NCBI RefSeq assembly: GCF_037975245.1 | Contig: NC_092571.1 | Location: 18,250,917-18,314,916 of the forward strand | Length of the DNA: 64,000 nucleotides | Source of the DNA: Apostichopus japonicus | Taxonomy: Eukaryota > Echinodermata > Holothuroidea > Aspidochirotida > Stichopodidae | Direction: 5' to 3' | Shown: in pieces, positions 27,501 through 41,600 of the stretch | How positions within the stretch are numbered: position 1 is the stretch's first letter | Layout: each line of letters begins with the position of its first letter | Made by a program: the position numbers and the translations under genes | The notes under the pieces: generated by a model | Told to the model about the DNA's origin: nothing | The model's database searches: none | Seen by the model: only the letters and a program-made list of their open reading frames with translations

Positions 27501-30500
27501 TACACTTATGTTTCTTTGTTTTATAATTTTGTTTACACAGAGAAGGCCACTCTGTGGTAAAGGTGTTTGTCATCCACGACCCTTCATTCCCTTTGAAACA
27601 GTACAAGTGGCAGCTTGAAGAAATTAAGGAGAAGTTATGTCAGGCATCCAACTGTCTGCCATTTATGAGAAGCACAGTAAGTGTGATCAAACAAAATTAA
27701 AATTAAAAAAAAAAGGAATCAAGAAAAATATGTAAGGGGATTGAAGTAAGAGGTTCATGGATATCTTTATTCCCTGTAGTTTCTTCAAAGCCCTTCTATA
27801 GTGAGTCAAGTTATCAAATTCCTGTAGCATTCCTTCAAGTTCATTGCATTTATAACCTTAAAAGTTTACTGGTTAATACATTACCTAACCTTAAATGGTT
27901 TACTGGTTATAACATTACCCAACCTTAAAAGGTTTACTGGTTAATACATTGTCTAACCTTAAAAAGGTTTACTGGTTAATACAAAGGCTTCTAGTACTCA
28001 ATGTGGTACTTCTACACACTAAATATGAGGTCCTTCCAAGCTTTCCTTCTTGAGATATACAGTTACAGGTAACCCCAAAATTAGAGTAGAATTGAACTCT
28101 GTAAGACATCCTCTATATTTTTCCACCAAAGGAAGGTCAGTGACCAAGTAAATATAATTCAATTCTGAGACTTCACAGTAACCAACTTTTGTCTCATGAA
28201 AATGAAAAGCTCGGCAAGTCGAGCTGAATGAATTATATATCATATCTTTGACATATATCCATCAAAATCAATCCAGGAAGCTGTTTTATAGTTGACGGTT
28301 GGACTTCTTTAAGATTTTGTAGAAAAAGTCACACTTGGCCATCGGACCTCCAGTTGCACTAGAGTTTTGTACAAACTATTTTATGTCTGCTCCCAAACCG
28401 GACAAATTAGCCAATTTCTCTTAAATTTGCAGTTAGTGTCAATTTTGGAATTCTGTCCCATTTCTTATATGCAAAGAAGGCTGTGAAAATTGTCGAGCCT
28501 ACATTTCCTGTCCCACCTTTTTGGTTCTAGAATCTACAGTTTACGGATAAAACCTTCTGGATGTTTTTTATCTTCTTAATACAGTTGTCAGATAAGTCTG
28601 CTCTTCTGTTCCGGCAATACGTTCGGAATAATCTCTACGATCGGATCAGCACCAGACCATTCCTGATAGAGATTGAGAAGAAGTGGATCGCATTTCAACT
28701 GCTTTGTGCTTTAAATCAAGCCCACAGAGTAAAGGTATTTTTAGTCTAACCTTGAAATATTCTTGATACCTGATGTCAATGTCACTGTACCTTTCACCTT
28801 AAAGGAGCATTGCAGCATTTTGATGAAGACCTAATGTAAATGAAAGTGCACATGCGTGGAAGATTTCAGTGGAAACTGTAGTGCATATATTTCATGGACT
28901 TGATTGCCATGAACTGTTTATTTTCTAGTCTAACTAAGTCTTACTACTGTAAGAAATAATCACATATCAATACTAAATTTGTAGAGTTCTAGTTATGACA
29001 CAGTATATACTGCATACCAGTTCCACTAAAATTTAAGTATCCTACAGGGAAATTTTTCCACATCAAAACAGGGAGTGATTTTATATATGGTATCCCATCG
29101 CAAAAAAATGTTATGCAAAATTGGCAAACTGCTATAAGTACAAGTGCAAGACGTGTGGCAGTATTTGCACACAGGAACCAAAGTACTTTATTATAAGAGG
29201 AAATTCATAGCCTCAAAACTGCTTCACAAACTTCAAACACTCCATTGTGACCAGATGAAATATTTCCGTTCAATTTTGCAACATTTATTGTTTAAGGATC
29301 ATACTAGATCAAGATAGCTATGCAAAGATTCAGTAGGACTCTTAATGCTGTATTAAACATTGGGTCGTAAGGAACCATCGGTCTAAGTGACTGGTGTGTG
29401 TCCTTGTCCTTGATCCATTTAATCCGAAGATGTTAAATTTTGTGTCCCACAGATTAGATGCTGAAAATATTTAAATTTGTGTTTGCTACAGAGCTGTTTA
29501 AGTTTGTAGCAATCTTTTCATTGTTCTTTAAGCAATGTTGTAAGTCAATAGAAAATATGAATTTAAAAATTATAAAGTAAATGCTTAGGCATTCTTCTGC
29601 AAGTATGGTTCATTTAACCACAGTCAGTATAGTGTCACATCGTTGAGGCAATTCCAAACAAATATTGTTAAATATATTACAGCCTCAGATAAGCTTTTTC
29701 ATGTCTTATCAATATTCTTTTATAAAATCTTTCTTTGGAAGGTTTGTCATGGTGACATCAAGAGTGAAAATGTGATGGTGACCGGTTGGAACTGGGTTCT
29801 TCTAACCGACTTTGCTAGTTATAAACCAACTTATCTTCCTGATGTGAGTATTTTGTTTCAACAAGATTGTCTTATTTACAAATTAATCCAAGTACTGTTT
29901 CTTTACGTTTTCCAGTGGAAACTTTTAACTGTGGTTGGATCTTCTGCAAAAGACTAAGGCTCTGTTTGAACTTTGGACAATCAAAATCCTTCTGAGGCTG
30001 ATGGATTACATCCAATTCCACTGCAATACACCCGCCCCCTCCCTACCCCACCCCAACCCACCTCATCCGAGAGCAGTACCTTGTGTTATATATTTACTTC
30101 GCTCCTCTCTTACCTGTCTCCCACTCCACAATTGCACTTTCCTATCTACCTAACTACACATTTGGAAATGTTTTGGCACTGCGCCCTTGCTCCCTGGGCC
30201 ACGCCCACTAATTCCTCCTTCCGTATCTACCACCCTGGAAGTTACTACACATGTTTTTTCCGCAAAATTATCGCTTGTGATTTATATGACTATTTTTGCG
30301 TTTTTGGAATTCATCTTTGGATAATTCGACTACTGAGACCTTCTTTTGTCGCTGTACCAAGAAGCACTCATAAGTATCCTTTTGTTTACGTACAATTTCT
30401 GCTGCCCATTGTTTAAATGCTGTCTTTTATCTTCACAGGACAACCCCGCGGATTTTTCGTTTTTCTTTGACACTTCACGACGACGTACCTGCTACATCGC

Positions 30501-32624
30501 GCCAGAGAGGTTTGTAGAGATCAGCAACAGCAAACAGAATGAATTTACAAACTCTCAGGAGATGGACGGGCTTCCTGGAGCAAGCTCCATCAAGAGTGGC
30601 GAATTGACTCCATCCATGGACATTTTCTCCGCTGGGTCAGTCTCATACTTTATGATATTAATTCAAGAATACTACTTTTTGGTAACCAATTTTATCACAT
30701 TTAATATGTATTTGACTATTATTATTATATAATTTTTTTTTGGGGGGGGAGGGGGTGCTACATAATATAGGGGAGGGGGATGTACTGGAGTGAGGGAGGG
30801 TGTTGAGGAAGGTTTTGGTATGATTAGCATTATAACTGTTGGAGTTTGTTAACCCACAGCAAAGAATATATCATGATCAATATTCTGTATTCGATGGCAG
30901 ACAACATGTTTAAATATTTTCTTCGAAATATTTTGCAAAGGTTAATGTTGTGTTTTATTCACATTCTACTGTTTTGTTGTATTTTGTTTTCTCTCCTATC
31001 AGATGTGTGATTGCGGAGTTATTTACAGAAGGTCACGCTCCGTTTGACCTTTCGCAGCTGTTATCTTACTGCACCCAGGGATCGGACAGTTATGTCCCCG
31101 ATGCTAACCTGAAGAAGATCGAAGACGACAATATCAGGGTTAGCGAGTTTTGCTGGATTTTGATGTATGTAATATGATGTGTGAAGATGGATGGGAGAAA
31201 GTATGGGAAACCTTTACTAGGCCATCCTTAAAGCTTTGTTTTGTGTTGTTCTCACCAAATCAACAGTTTGCAATTAATTTGCATAACGTTCGTACAGAGT
31301 AAGATTATCTAGGTTTGACACAGTTTGATAAAATGTAGTCTTCACAGTTGTAGCCTCTTTGTCAGACATTTTAAACCATAATTCTATCATTACTAGTGAG
31401 ATGTCTGTGCTTCTAAAAATGATAGATGTACACTTTGATATTCATTAATTCTCACTTTAATCACTTCCTTAGCATTTCAAGTAGGAAAAACCACCAGATT
31501 TTGACACAATGGATACAAAAATGCAGTTTTGAAGAAGTCATCCTCCTTTGTTAATTTTGTCAAACTTCACACCTGTTCAGCATGGTATTTTCATGTGCTG
31601 CTGGGATTAAAAAGTCAGGCCTTCTAATGTTTTTAATGATGACTGCTTTTTTTTCCATGCAGGATCTTGTGACACACATGCTCCAGAAAGACCCTTCAAA
31701 GAGGTTGTCAGCCGAGAGTTATCTACAAAAGTGGAGAGGAACAGCCTTCCCAGAATTCTTTTACAAGTATCTCAAAATCTACATTGGGAAATTTTCCGAA
31801 ACTCCAATCTACCCGGCCGATGAGAAAATATCTGTGTAAGTTTAGGAGAATGTCACAGGATAATTCTCTTTCTGCCCTTCTCTTCATTAAGTTGAGGATA
31901 CAAACTAAAAACTCCCATCTGTTTCCGAATGTAAAGGAAAAGTTATCGGTATGTCAGGAAAAAAATACCAGCATGTTACAAGTTAACGTCTAATTTTATT
32001 TGGACTTTGGCACGTTACGCTAAACATCTTCATGTCAGAATCAATATCAGCCCATCACAAAATACCGGGTGATAGACAGCTGAGATTTACATGTTGTGAT
32101 TGATAGTGTCTGCATAGCCAGAAGGATGGGATTCCAAGGGAAGGTGTGCCCAGAGAAGGGGTACGGGAGAGGGGTAGCCTAGGAAGATGTTTCTGCTAAA
32201 GGGGACTAAATTGGTTCCTGGAATTGGTTGCATTCGCGGTGCTTCGGACTGTGTTAAGGTAAGGTGTACTCTTGTTAGAACTGAATGGTGGTACACACTT
32301 ATTCTTTCTCTCCCTCCCTCCCATCCCCTTGCCCCTCCCTTTACCCCTCCCCTTGTCCCTCCCCCTTCCCTCAACTTTGTCCTTTTCTCTTTTCCTGGTG
32401 AAAGATGAAGACAAGAGTCACACAGGCAATGTTCTTTCATATCTTATATATTGGTTTTTAACTCCATTCCATACTTTGGTATCTGCAGATTGGTCAAGGA
32501 CCTTAGGAACATTCTGGAAAACCTCTGTCCAAAGAAAGATGAGGAGAGCACTCCATCAAGAGACAGGAGTAATGGTGTGGTTATCATCCTCTCCTTAGTG
32601 ACATCTTGTTTAAGGACTTTAAAG
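24596..32624 (+). CDS. PIK3R4: VPS15 exons 1-8: myristoylation signal and kinase-like domain
   Basis: Exons: 24596-24732, 27541-27676, 28585-28734, 29742-29843, 30439-30635, 31003-31138, 31663-31835 and 32489-32624. Gly2 is the expected myristoylation site. [13 protein letters not shown] is the nucleotide-loop region, and VVKVFV holds the candidate VAIK-type Lys. The catalytic loop reads HGDIKSENV (144-152) instead of HRD. The metal-binding DFG is DFA (164-166, TDFAS), and IAPERF (195-200) is the APE motif. HGD and the DFA variant are normal for VPS15, which is a very divergent kinase. MDIFSAGCVIAELF and the lobe end with [13 protein letters not shown] complete the C-lobe. Exons 5 to 6 join as GG|A to make Gly. 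Confidence 0.95.
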
Positions 32625-35600
32625 GTGAGCCAGTCATTCTCTTGCATCGTCGATCTTACAATTAAGAGGCTGCTGCTTGCTGCTCGAATCGAAAGGACTC
32701 ATAAAAATCCTTAAATTCCAGTAATCGCTGTGAATGACTGTTAACTAGTTTTCATCAAGATTCCATATTAATTTGAGAAACATTCGAATAAATAATGGCA
32801 AGGTCAGCTTCAAATGTTAATTGTTTTATTTTTGGAGTCTTTGAGGCAGTTAATTTGCAGCCTTTGTAGCCTACCATTTAATCAACCCCCAGGACAAGGT
32901 CTGAAGTCTGCACACACTTACCCAACGCTTCAAGGAGTCCCCTCCCATATAAGAACTAATCATACAACAATTGTCCAAGCTGAACCCCATAGGAAAATAT
33001 AACATGATGAACATAAAGACAAATTTAACTGTCAGTTGTATTTAAAGCTTGATGATTTGTATATATGATTTTCATTGTATTGTATTGTATTGTATTGTAA
33101 AGTATTTATCTGTATTGTATTGTATCGTATTGTATTGTACTTTATTGTATTGTATTATATAGTATTTTACTGTATAGATAGATAGATAGATAGATTCTTT
33201 ATTCAATCAATGAGCAATAAAATTACACATCGAAAATTAAGACATTCCTCAAGCTCCTTAGAATAGAAATAGAAAAATAGAATAATAGAATAATATGTGC
33301 ATTGTATAATATGTATTGTATTTATTGTATTGTATTATATAGTATTTTACTGTATTGTATTTATTGTATTGTATTTATTGTATCGTATTGTATTTATTGT
33401 ATCGTATTGTATTTATTGTATTGTATTGTATCGCATTGTACTGTATTGCATTTTACTGTATTTATTGTATTGTATCGAATGGTATTGTTCTGTATTGTAT
33501 TATTCCTTTTTTTGTTTTTGTTTTTATTCTAGTTCTGCGTGTCCAAGATTGCCTCTCTGAAGATTTTGCTAGCCTTATCAAGGCATCTCCCTGATGACCT
33601 GATTCTTGACAGAGTCATACCATACATAGTAAGTTTGATACCATATATAGTAAGTTTGATACCATATATGGTAACAGTCATACCATATCTAGTAAATTTA
33701 ATACCATATATAGTAAGTTTGATACCATATATAGTAAGTTTGATACCATATATAGTAAGTTTGATACCATATGTAGTAAGTTTTATACCATATATAGTAA
33801 GTTTGATACTATATATAGTAACAGTCATACCATATATACATCTATCTGGAGGAACAGATAGATGTATCCATATTTCTATGTACAAACAGATAGATGTATC
33901 CACATTTCTATTTAGGAACAGATACATGTATCCACATTCTATTTAGGAACAGATACATGTATCCACATTTCTATCTACGAACAGATACATGTATCCACAT
34001 TTCTATTTAGGAACAGATATATGTATCCACATTTCTATGTAGGAACAGATACATGCATCCACATTTCTATTTAGGAACAGATACATGTATCCACATTCTA
34101 TTTAGGAACAGATACATGCATCCACATTTCTATCTACGAACAGATACATGTATCCACATTTCTATTTAGGAACAGATATATGTATCCACATTTCTATGTA
34201 GGAACAGATACATGCATCCACATTTCTATTTAGGAACAGATATATGTATCCACATTTCTATTTAGGAACAGATATATGTATCCACATTTCTATGTAGGAA
34301 CAGGTACTTGTATCCACATTTCTATTTAGGAACAGATACATGTATCCACATTTCTATTTAGGAACAGATATATGTATCCACATTTCTATTTAGGAACAGA
34401 TATATGTATCCACATTTCTATGTAGGAACAGGTACTTGTATCCACATTTCTATTTAGGAACAGATATATGCATCCACATTTCTATTTAGGAACAGATACA
34501 TGTATCCACATTTCTATTTAGGAACAGATATATGTATCCACATTTCTATTTAGGAACAGATATATGTATCCACATTTCTATTTAGGAACAGATATATGTA
34601 TCCACATTTCTATGTAGGAACAGGTACATGCATCCACATTTCTATTTAGGAACAGATATATGTATCCACATTTCTATGTAGGAACAGGTACTTGTATCCA
34701 CATTTCTATTTAGGAACAGATACATGCATCCACATTTCTATTTAGGAACAGATACATGCATCCACATTTCTATTTAGGAACAGATACATGTATCCACATT
34801 TCTATTTAGGAACAGATATATGTATCCACATTTCTATTTAGGAACAGATATATGTATCCACATTTCTATGTAGGAACAGGTACATGCATCCACATTTCTA
34901 TTTAGGAACAGATATATGTATCCACATTTCTATGTAGGAACAGGTACTTGTATCCACATTTCTATTTAGGAACAGATACATGTATTCACATTTCTATTTA
35001 GGAACAGAATAAACGTATTCAAATTGTATCAATATTTAGGTGTATTCATAGAAACATTGATAATGAAGCAATTCACCAATATCCATTATATCCGCATAAT
35101 ATTTCTTACTGTTGTAATCCTCAGCTGTTTTTCATGAACGACCCTTTCCCAAGAGTAAGAGCAGAGGCAATGCGAGTCTTGACAATTACCTTATCTCTGG
35201 TTGAGACGGTCCCCAGGAGGTGAAAATTTCTTTGTTAGCTTACATCACATTTATACTTAATGGCAGCCCCTCTTTAGTTTCTGAATATTCAGAAATATTT
35301 CTAACCCACAAAGTATTGCCCACAGTCAGATCAAAAAAGAAGCTTTAGCTCAAATAGGGTTTGAGAAATCTTTCCATAAAGTTATCGTTTCAAATTTCAC
35401 CATTTAGATCACATTCATATTGATATTAATCGTATGCAGAGTGAAAAGCTGTAAAACTGAAAATTCAAGCTAAAAATGTGAAAATTGAAAGTTTTGGACT
35501 ATTTTGGATAAAAAACTTGAAGTGAAAGTTAAACAGCCAATGAAGTGAACTGCATTGTGATGAGAGTATCTTATCAAAAGTTATTGCAACTTTACCGGAG

Positions 35601-38600
35601 ATACAAAGTGCTGCCTCATATCTGGGAATATATACAATTTTGTCTAGGGTATATTTCCACATCGACACTCGCTGGTGAAACAAAGACAATGACAGTATTT
35701 GGTAATTATATAAACTTGATATTTAAAACAGTGACATTTGGAGGTGTCTTCTATGTGAAATCCATTGAAAAACCAGGAGAAGGAATATATTTAATATTTT
35801 ACTCAGCCGTGTAAACTTTTGACCCATTTCATGTGTGTACGGAATTTGGATCTGTATTTTCTTTCCTTTTTCAGCGATGCAAATATATTTCCAGAATACA
35901 TCTTGCCAGCAATTGTAAGTACGAACCAGCCCTATGTTTTTCATGCCAATATACACTTGTGAATATAGCTAATCTCTTATCAAAAAGTTTTGATACCAAT
36001 TTTTTTCTTAAGGTTTTAGCTTGATAAGTTATAAACAATGAACATATAATCAAAGTCGAGAATATTAAAATCCATTTAGATTCTCTTGTCCATTTTATTA
36101 AAAGTATTCATTAGGAACAGTCTGGAGTAGTACTCCCTCCCATCACACAACTTTCATTTCAAATGACAAAGAAAGAAAATCAAAATCTTTGAAGCTTTGA
36201 AACCATCTGAATGGGTCTAAAAATTTGTAAGAAAGTTGGAATTGAAATAAAAAATAAAAACACCCTGTAAATTGGATATCCACTGAAAGAAGTTAGTGAA
36301 TGAAAAAGCCACTGAATAAAGTGAAGAAAACCGCCATTTTGCTTCTCCCACTTACTAATGTGTGGCAACCCAGTGTAATAAAATAACTGCTTTCCTGGCC
36401 GATATTATGTTTAGTTTGAAAGATGCTTGGTTGCTTGGTAATATGGCTAGAACGTTGATGCAACATATGCCTCTAACCTTGATTTAAGTGGACTTGTGAA
36501 ATTTAGAAACATGACCCATATTTAATTTACTACTTATACTCTGGAACTTTAATCATTGATTATTCTGTCAAATAACAAAAAACTGTTTAATTCTATAACA
36601 GTTTACTTCAATTATTAAATTAAAAAAAAAAAACAGAAACTAAAAATGTTTCTCTTGTTTATTGCAGGCTCATGTGGCCCAGGATGAAATCACTCTAGTC
36701 AAAGTAGCCTACGCGGAGCACGTTGCTACGTTGGCTGAGATCGCCCTTCGCTTCCTGGAAATGATTCAGTTAGATCCAAGCCACCCTCAGAATGGAGAGA
36801 CCGATGGCACTCAGGAATCCTACGTGCAATATCAGGTAAGGATCCTTTACTGTTTGGGATAATGATAAAAATCCCTAAAATGTCACCATTGTGTCTATTA
36901 ATTCTGGCATTTCCTTTGCTTTTCTCATGCGGAAGTTCTTTGAGAAAGTTTAAAAAAAAAGTCTATGTGCAATAGCAGGTAAGGTATCGTATTGATACGA
37001 GATTATCATAAAAATCCTAGAAACGTCAGTTTACCATGCTTCTCTGCGGTGGAAGTCTTTCGAAAAAGGTCGGGTAGAAATATGAAAAAAAGAAAAGTAC
37101 AGAAAAATACGGTCAAGGAAAATCGTTGTGGTCATATCTATAGTGATAATTTAATTTAAAAAATTTTGCTCCAACTTTTCTAAGATCTTTCTGAAGTTCT
37201 TAATTACTTTCAGCCACTCAGCATGTCTTATTTCATTGTTCTCTGTTGCATTAATATGGAAGTGAGAAAAGTTTAGCAGAGATTTAGGAAACTAGGTAAT
37301 CAGATCAAGTGTCTGTTTTGGTGGTCGTTCCATAATCACATCATCTTTGACGTTTTCGCAGGCCAGTTACGAGGATGAGCTCCAAAACCTTCATACTATG
37401 ATTCAACAACGGGTGGTCGTTCTCCTCAGTGACCCGGTAAGTTGTTTGTTATAAACTCTTATTGTACTTTTATAAGCTCCTATTGTTTTTTTGTTTGATA
37501 CATAACCTCCTATTGTTTTGTTTTTATATAACCTCCTATTGTATTTTTAATAACCTCTTATTGTTTTTTAACTTTTTTGTGTTGGTATTTTAGGATTATT
37601 TTTATTAAGTTATTATTTGTTTTCACTGTATTTATTTCCTTTTTATCGTTTTCATTTTGTGAAGCGCTTTGATACTTTTTGTGATTTAGCGCTATATAAA
37701 TGATGTATTTTTTTTTTTTTTTTTAAACTTTTTGTTAAAAATAAAACAAAACTGTTAACAAACTGCTTATCCACTAAAGAGCCTGTGTAAGAGATGTGTA
37801 AAAGCAAGAGGGCCTGACATTTCTATCCTAGCAGGATCCTGCTAGGATCGAAACGTCAGGCCCTCTTACTTTAACACTTTTTCTTGTCATATTAGTTGAA
37901 GACAATTCAAGGTTAATTAAACAGTCACTTTGTTTTTATTTATCTCTCTCTTGTGACCAGCTGTTTAGCTCATTTTTGCTTTTGGTGTTTTTAGATTAAA
38001 TGAAGATTTTTTTGTTATTCACAAGAGCAGAGAAAGAAGTCTTTAAGTAAAATGTATTAAGATTTGATGATAAGGTCTTCCATACCTCCATTTTTTCCCA
38101 AACATATCCTCTAATATTTAGAAATGCCCAGATTTTGCAGTTGTTCTGACAAAGATGCAATAAATAAAAAAAAACAGTGGAAAACTTTCTCGAGGGTGGT
38201 GATTCGACCACCTTCGAATTCTAAATCATTCACAGGAAAGCTTATTGTCATAGCAACAGTACTGCTGCAACCTTTCTTATTATTTATGTATTCATTATAT
38301 ATATTTTAAAATAAAACAAAAACTGCTTGCAAACTGCTTATCCACTTAAGAAAATGTGTAAGAGAACGTGTAAAAGTAATTGTGCTTGTCGTTTCGATCC
38401 TAGCAGCCTCATAAGAAGATTCGGCTAGGAATCGAACCGTCATGCCCACTGACTTTTACATATTATATATTTTGTGATCAATATATATTACACATTAAAA
38501 ATATGGCAAGTAAATAAAATGACCTGTCTGGTTTGGCCAATTCTCAAAAGCTCTGTGACACTTATAAAGGTAATCGCATATATACCCTGGCTCAGTACAT

Positions 38601-41600
38601 ATACCCTGCATATACCCAGTATATATACCTCGCATATATACCCTGGCTTACTTTCTTACTCAGGGATGCCAGAATTCCGGCAATAGCCGGAATTCCTGCT
38701 TTTTCCCGATTTTGAAATTTGGTTCTGGCTGCACACGAATTTTTCCGTCACAGTTGACACAGGCATGAGCTTTTTCTGCGAATTTCTAACTTTTATCCTA
38801 ACACACTGTAGCATACGCAAATTGCAGCCTATACCGCAATTTTTTTCTCTGGATTTTCATACAGTTCCCAACATTAGTTAAAACATAGTCGTTGGGACAT
38901 CCAAGTCCCCACAATTTTCAGCCCCTAGGGGCAAACCCTGCTGGCATCCCTGCTTACTATTACCCTAGAGGATGGTCCTCTGAATGGTTTGGGGTCTCGT
39001 GACAAAAAACATAAATTTATGTATATATTTGCTTGTTACAAGTGTGATTTTATAAAGCAGATGATGTTCAATTGCTTTCTGGTCACAGGAGAACATTGTG
39101 AAACAAACACTCCTCGAGAACGGAATTACCAAACTCTGCGTCTTCTTCGGAAAGCAAAAAGCTAACGACATCCTGCTCTCTCACATGATCACATTCCTGA
39201 ACGATAAAGACGACTGGCAGCTACGAGGTGCCTTCTTTGACACCCTGGTGGGAGTGGCGGCTTACGTCGGCTGGCAGAGTTCAAACATACTCAAACCTCT
39301 CCTTGGACAGGTCAGTTTAAATGTGAAATAACTTAAATGTGAAATAGTTTAATGTGACACATAGTTAAATGTGACATAGTTTAATGTTACATAGTGTAAA
39401 TGTTACATAGTGTTATGTTACATACTGTAGTTTAATGTTGCATAGAGTAAATGTTAAATAGTTTAATGTTAAATAGTTTCATGTTACATAGCTTAAATGT
39501 GACATAGTTTCATGTAACATAGTTAATGTTACATGGTTTAATGTTACATAGTTTAATGTTACATAGTTAAATGTTACATAGTTTAATGTGGAGGTCAGAA
39601 TACAAAAGGAAAGAGATTCATGAATATTGTTGTTGAGGTTTATTAAAGTTTGATTGCAAGAAAAGAGAAGAGAGGTTGATGAAGAAAGTGGCTGAGGTGG
39701 ATGAAAGTTCATTTAGACGCACACACAGGTGCCTATCTTGAAGACATAAATGGTCCCTGTTAGTGCTAGTATACATGGTCTACAATGGCAAGGAATCATT
39801 GTAACAAGCCTTACTGTGAATTTTTATACCCTTTAGAACAGAATAAGCGAATGAAAGCTCAAAGCTTGTCCCATCTCTGACAAACAGTCTGGGTCCATAA
39901 AAATAAAATCACTAGTGCAATCTCAACGAAAACTACTATGAAATATCTCTTGTACCCTGACGAAGGCGAAATTAGAAGGTGATGTCCCTCAATTGTTCAC
40001 GAAAAACAAGAGCCTCAGCTCCAAGTAGGCTAGGCCAGGGTACATCTGCTATGAAAGTGTGGTAGGGTAGATGAGATTGATATCTGCAGAAATCATTTTT
40101 TATATAGCTCCTTTTCAAATGTAAGACTTTTTACGATCAATTCTCTCCGTTCTATATTTACTCAGGGACTCAGGGATAACGAGGAGTACGTTATATGCAA
40201 GGCCGCCTCTGCTCTGACTGCACTGATTCAGTTAGAGTTACTTCAGAAACCAGTAATCCTGGAGCTTGCCAAAGATTGCATCTCATGTTTATGTCATCCC
40301 GTAAGTAACTAGTTTTAGGATACTGCTATATTGATGCAGGCTAGTTTAATAATAGTAGTTTATATCACTATTTTATCATTGTCATAAATGTTATGTATTG
40401 AGATATTGAAATGCTTGATGGCATTTGAAATGCTTTATGGATTTTAATAGATGAAAGTGCTATTTTTTATGCAGATTGGTGAATTAGTGATAGTGTATAA
40501 CACTTTGAAACACATAAATTCATAAGCATAATCATAATCATAATCATAAATTGAAATTTTAGATAATATCTGATCTTATTTTGGTAACTAATGGAATCTC
40601 TAATTCACTGAATTTTTAATTATGGTTTACTCGACATGTAAATGTCATCTTTCTCATGATTATTTTTTTTTCTTAGTTATTACTTTTTTATAATTTATTT
40701 TCTTTTTTTTGATAATTTTCATTAAAACTCACAGAATCTATAATGCATTGAATTTTTAATTTTGGTTATTGACATGTAAATGCCACCTCTCTCACAAATT
40801 TGTTATCTCTTACTTATTTATTTTCTATTATTTTCTAATTTCCTTTATATTCTTTGATACCCACAGAATCTATGGGTACGCCAGAGTGTGGCTGGAGTGG
40901 TTGGCGCTATGGCCAGTACTTTTAACATTGCTGATATTCATTGTAATCTTATTGCCTTGGTGAAACCTTACATCAACAAACAGATTATTCAAATGAACAA
41001 AGTGGTGAGAAATATTTCATCATACATTTGTAATTAACTCTTTAACCGTTATGTTTTGTAATTAATTCTTTAACCTTTATATTTGTAATTAAATCTTTAA
41101 CCTTTATATTTGTAATTAACTCTTTATATTTGTAATTAAATCTTTAACCTTTTCTTAAAGCATCTGGTCATGAGCATCAATTCTCTTCACAAAAGGGGGA
41201 AGGATGGGGGCAGGGGGTACATGGAGTTAAACTGAGGGCCATACTTGGGTCCAAGCACAGGTGGGAAGGAAAACTATAACCTGCGGGCAAGGGTTTGCAC
41301 TCTCAAAGCCTGTTATTTTTGTGTATTGAAAAATTGCTTAGACCACCAGTAGACACTTAGACTTAGACCTGGAAAACATAAGTTACAGAAAAACGTATTG
41401 GCATTTCCTTAATATTCTGAAGGAGAAATTAAAAATGGGTCCCAGTGTCATGATTCTACAGGGGCTCTTAACCCCTCCAACCCACCACTCGCTGGGTAAC
41501 CCACTACTGTGTTAACCTTTGCTACTCATGGCAATGGAATTTCCATTTTATATGAAGGTATTGGCCAGTCTCAGTTACTTTATTGTTGTCTTCCAGCCCC

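Noticed and set aside
29973-30416. 147-codon open frame in VPS15 intron 4
   Set aside because: No family motif, no compatible splice sites, and conserved VPS15 coding sequence joins across it.
33840-35010. Regular 32-bp repeats resembling a CRISPR array
   Set aside because: Units abut with no spacers, lie in an animal gene intron, and vary by point changes as minisatellites do.
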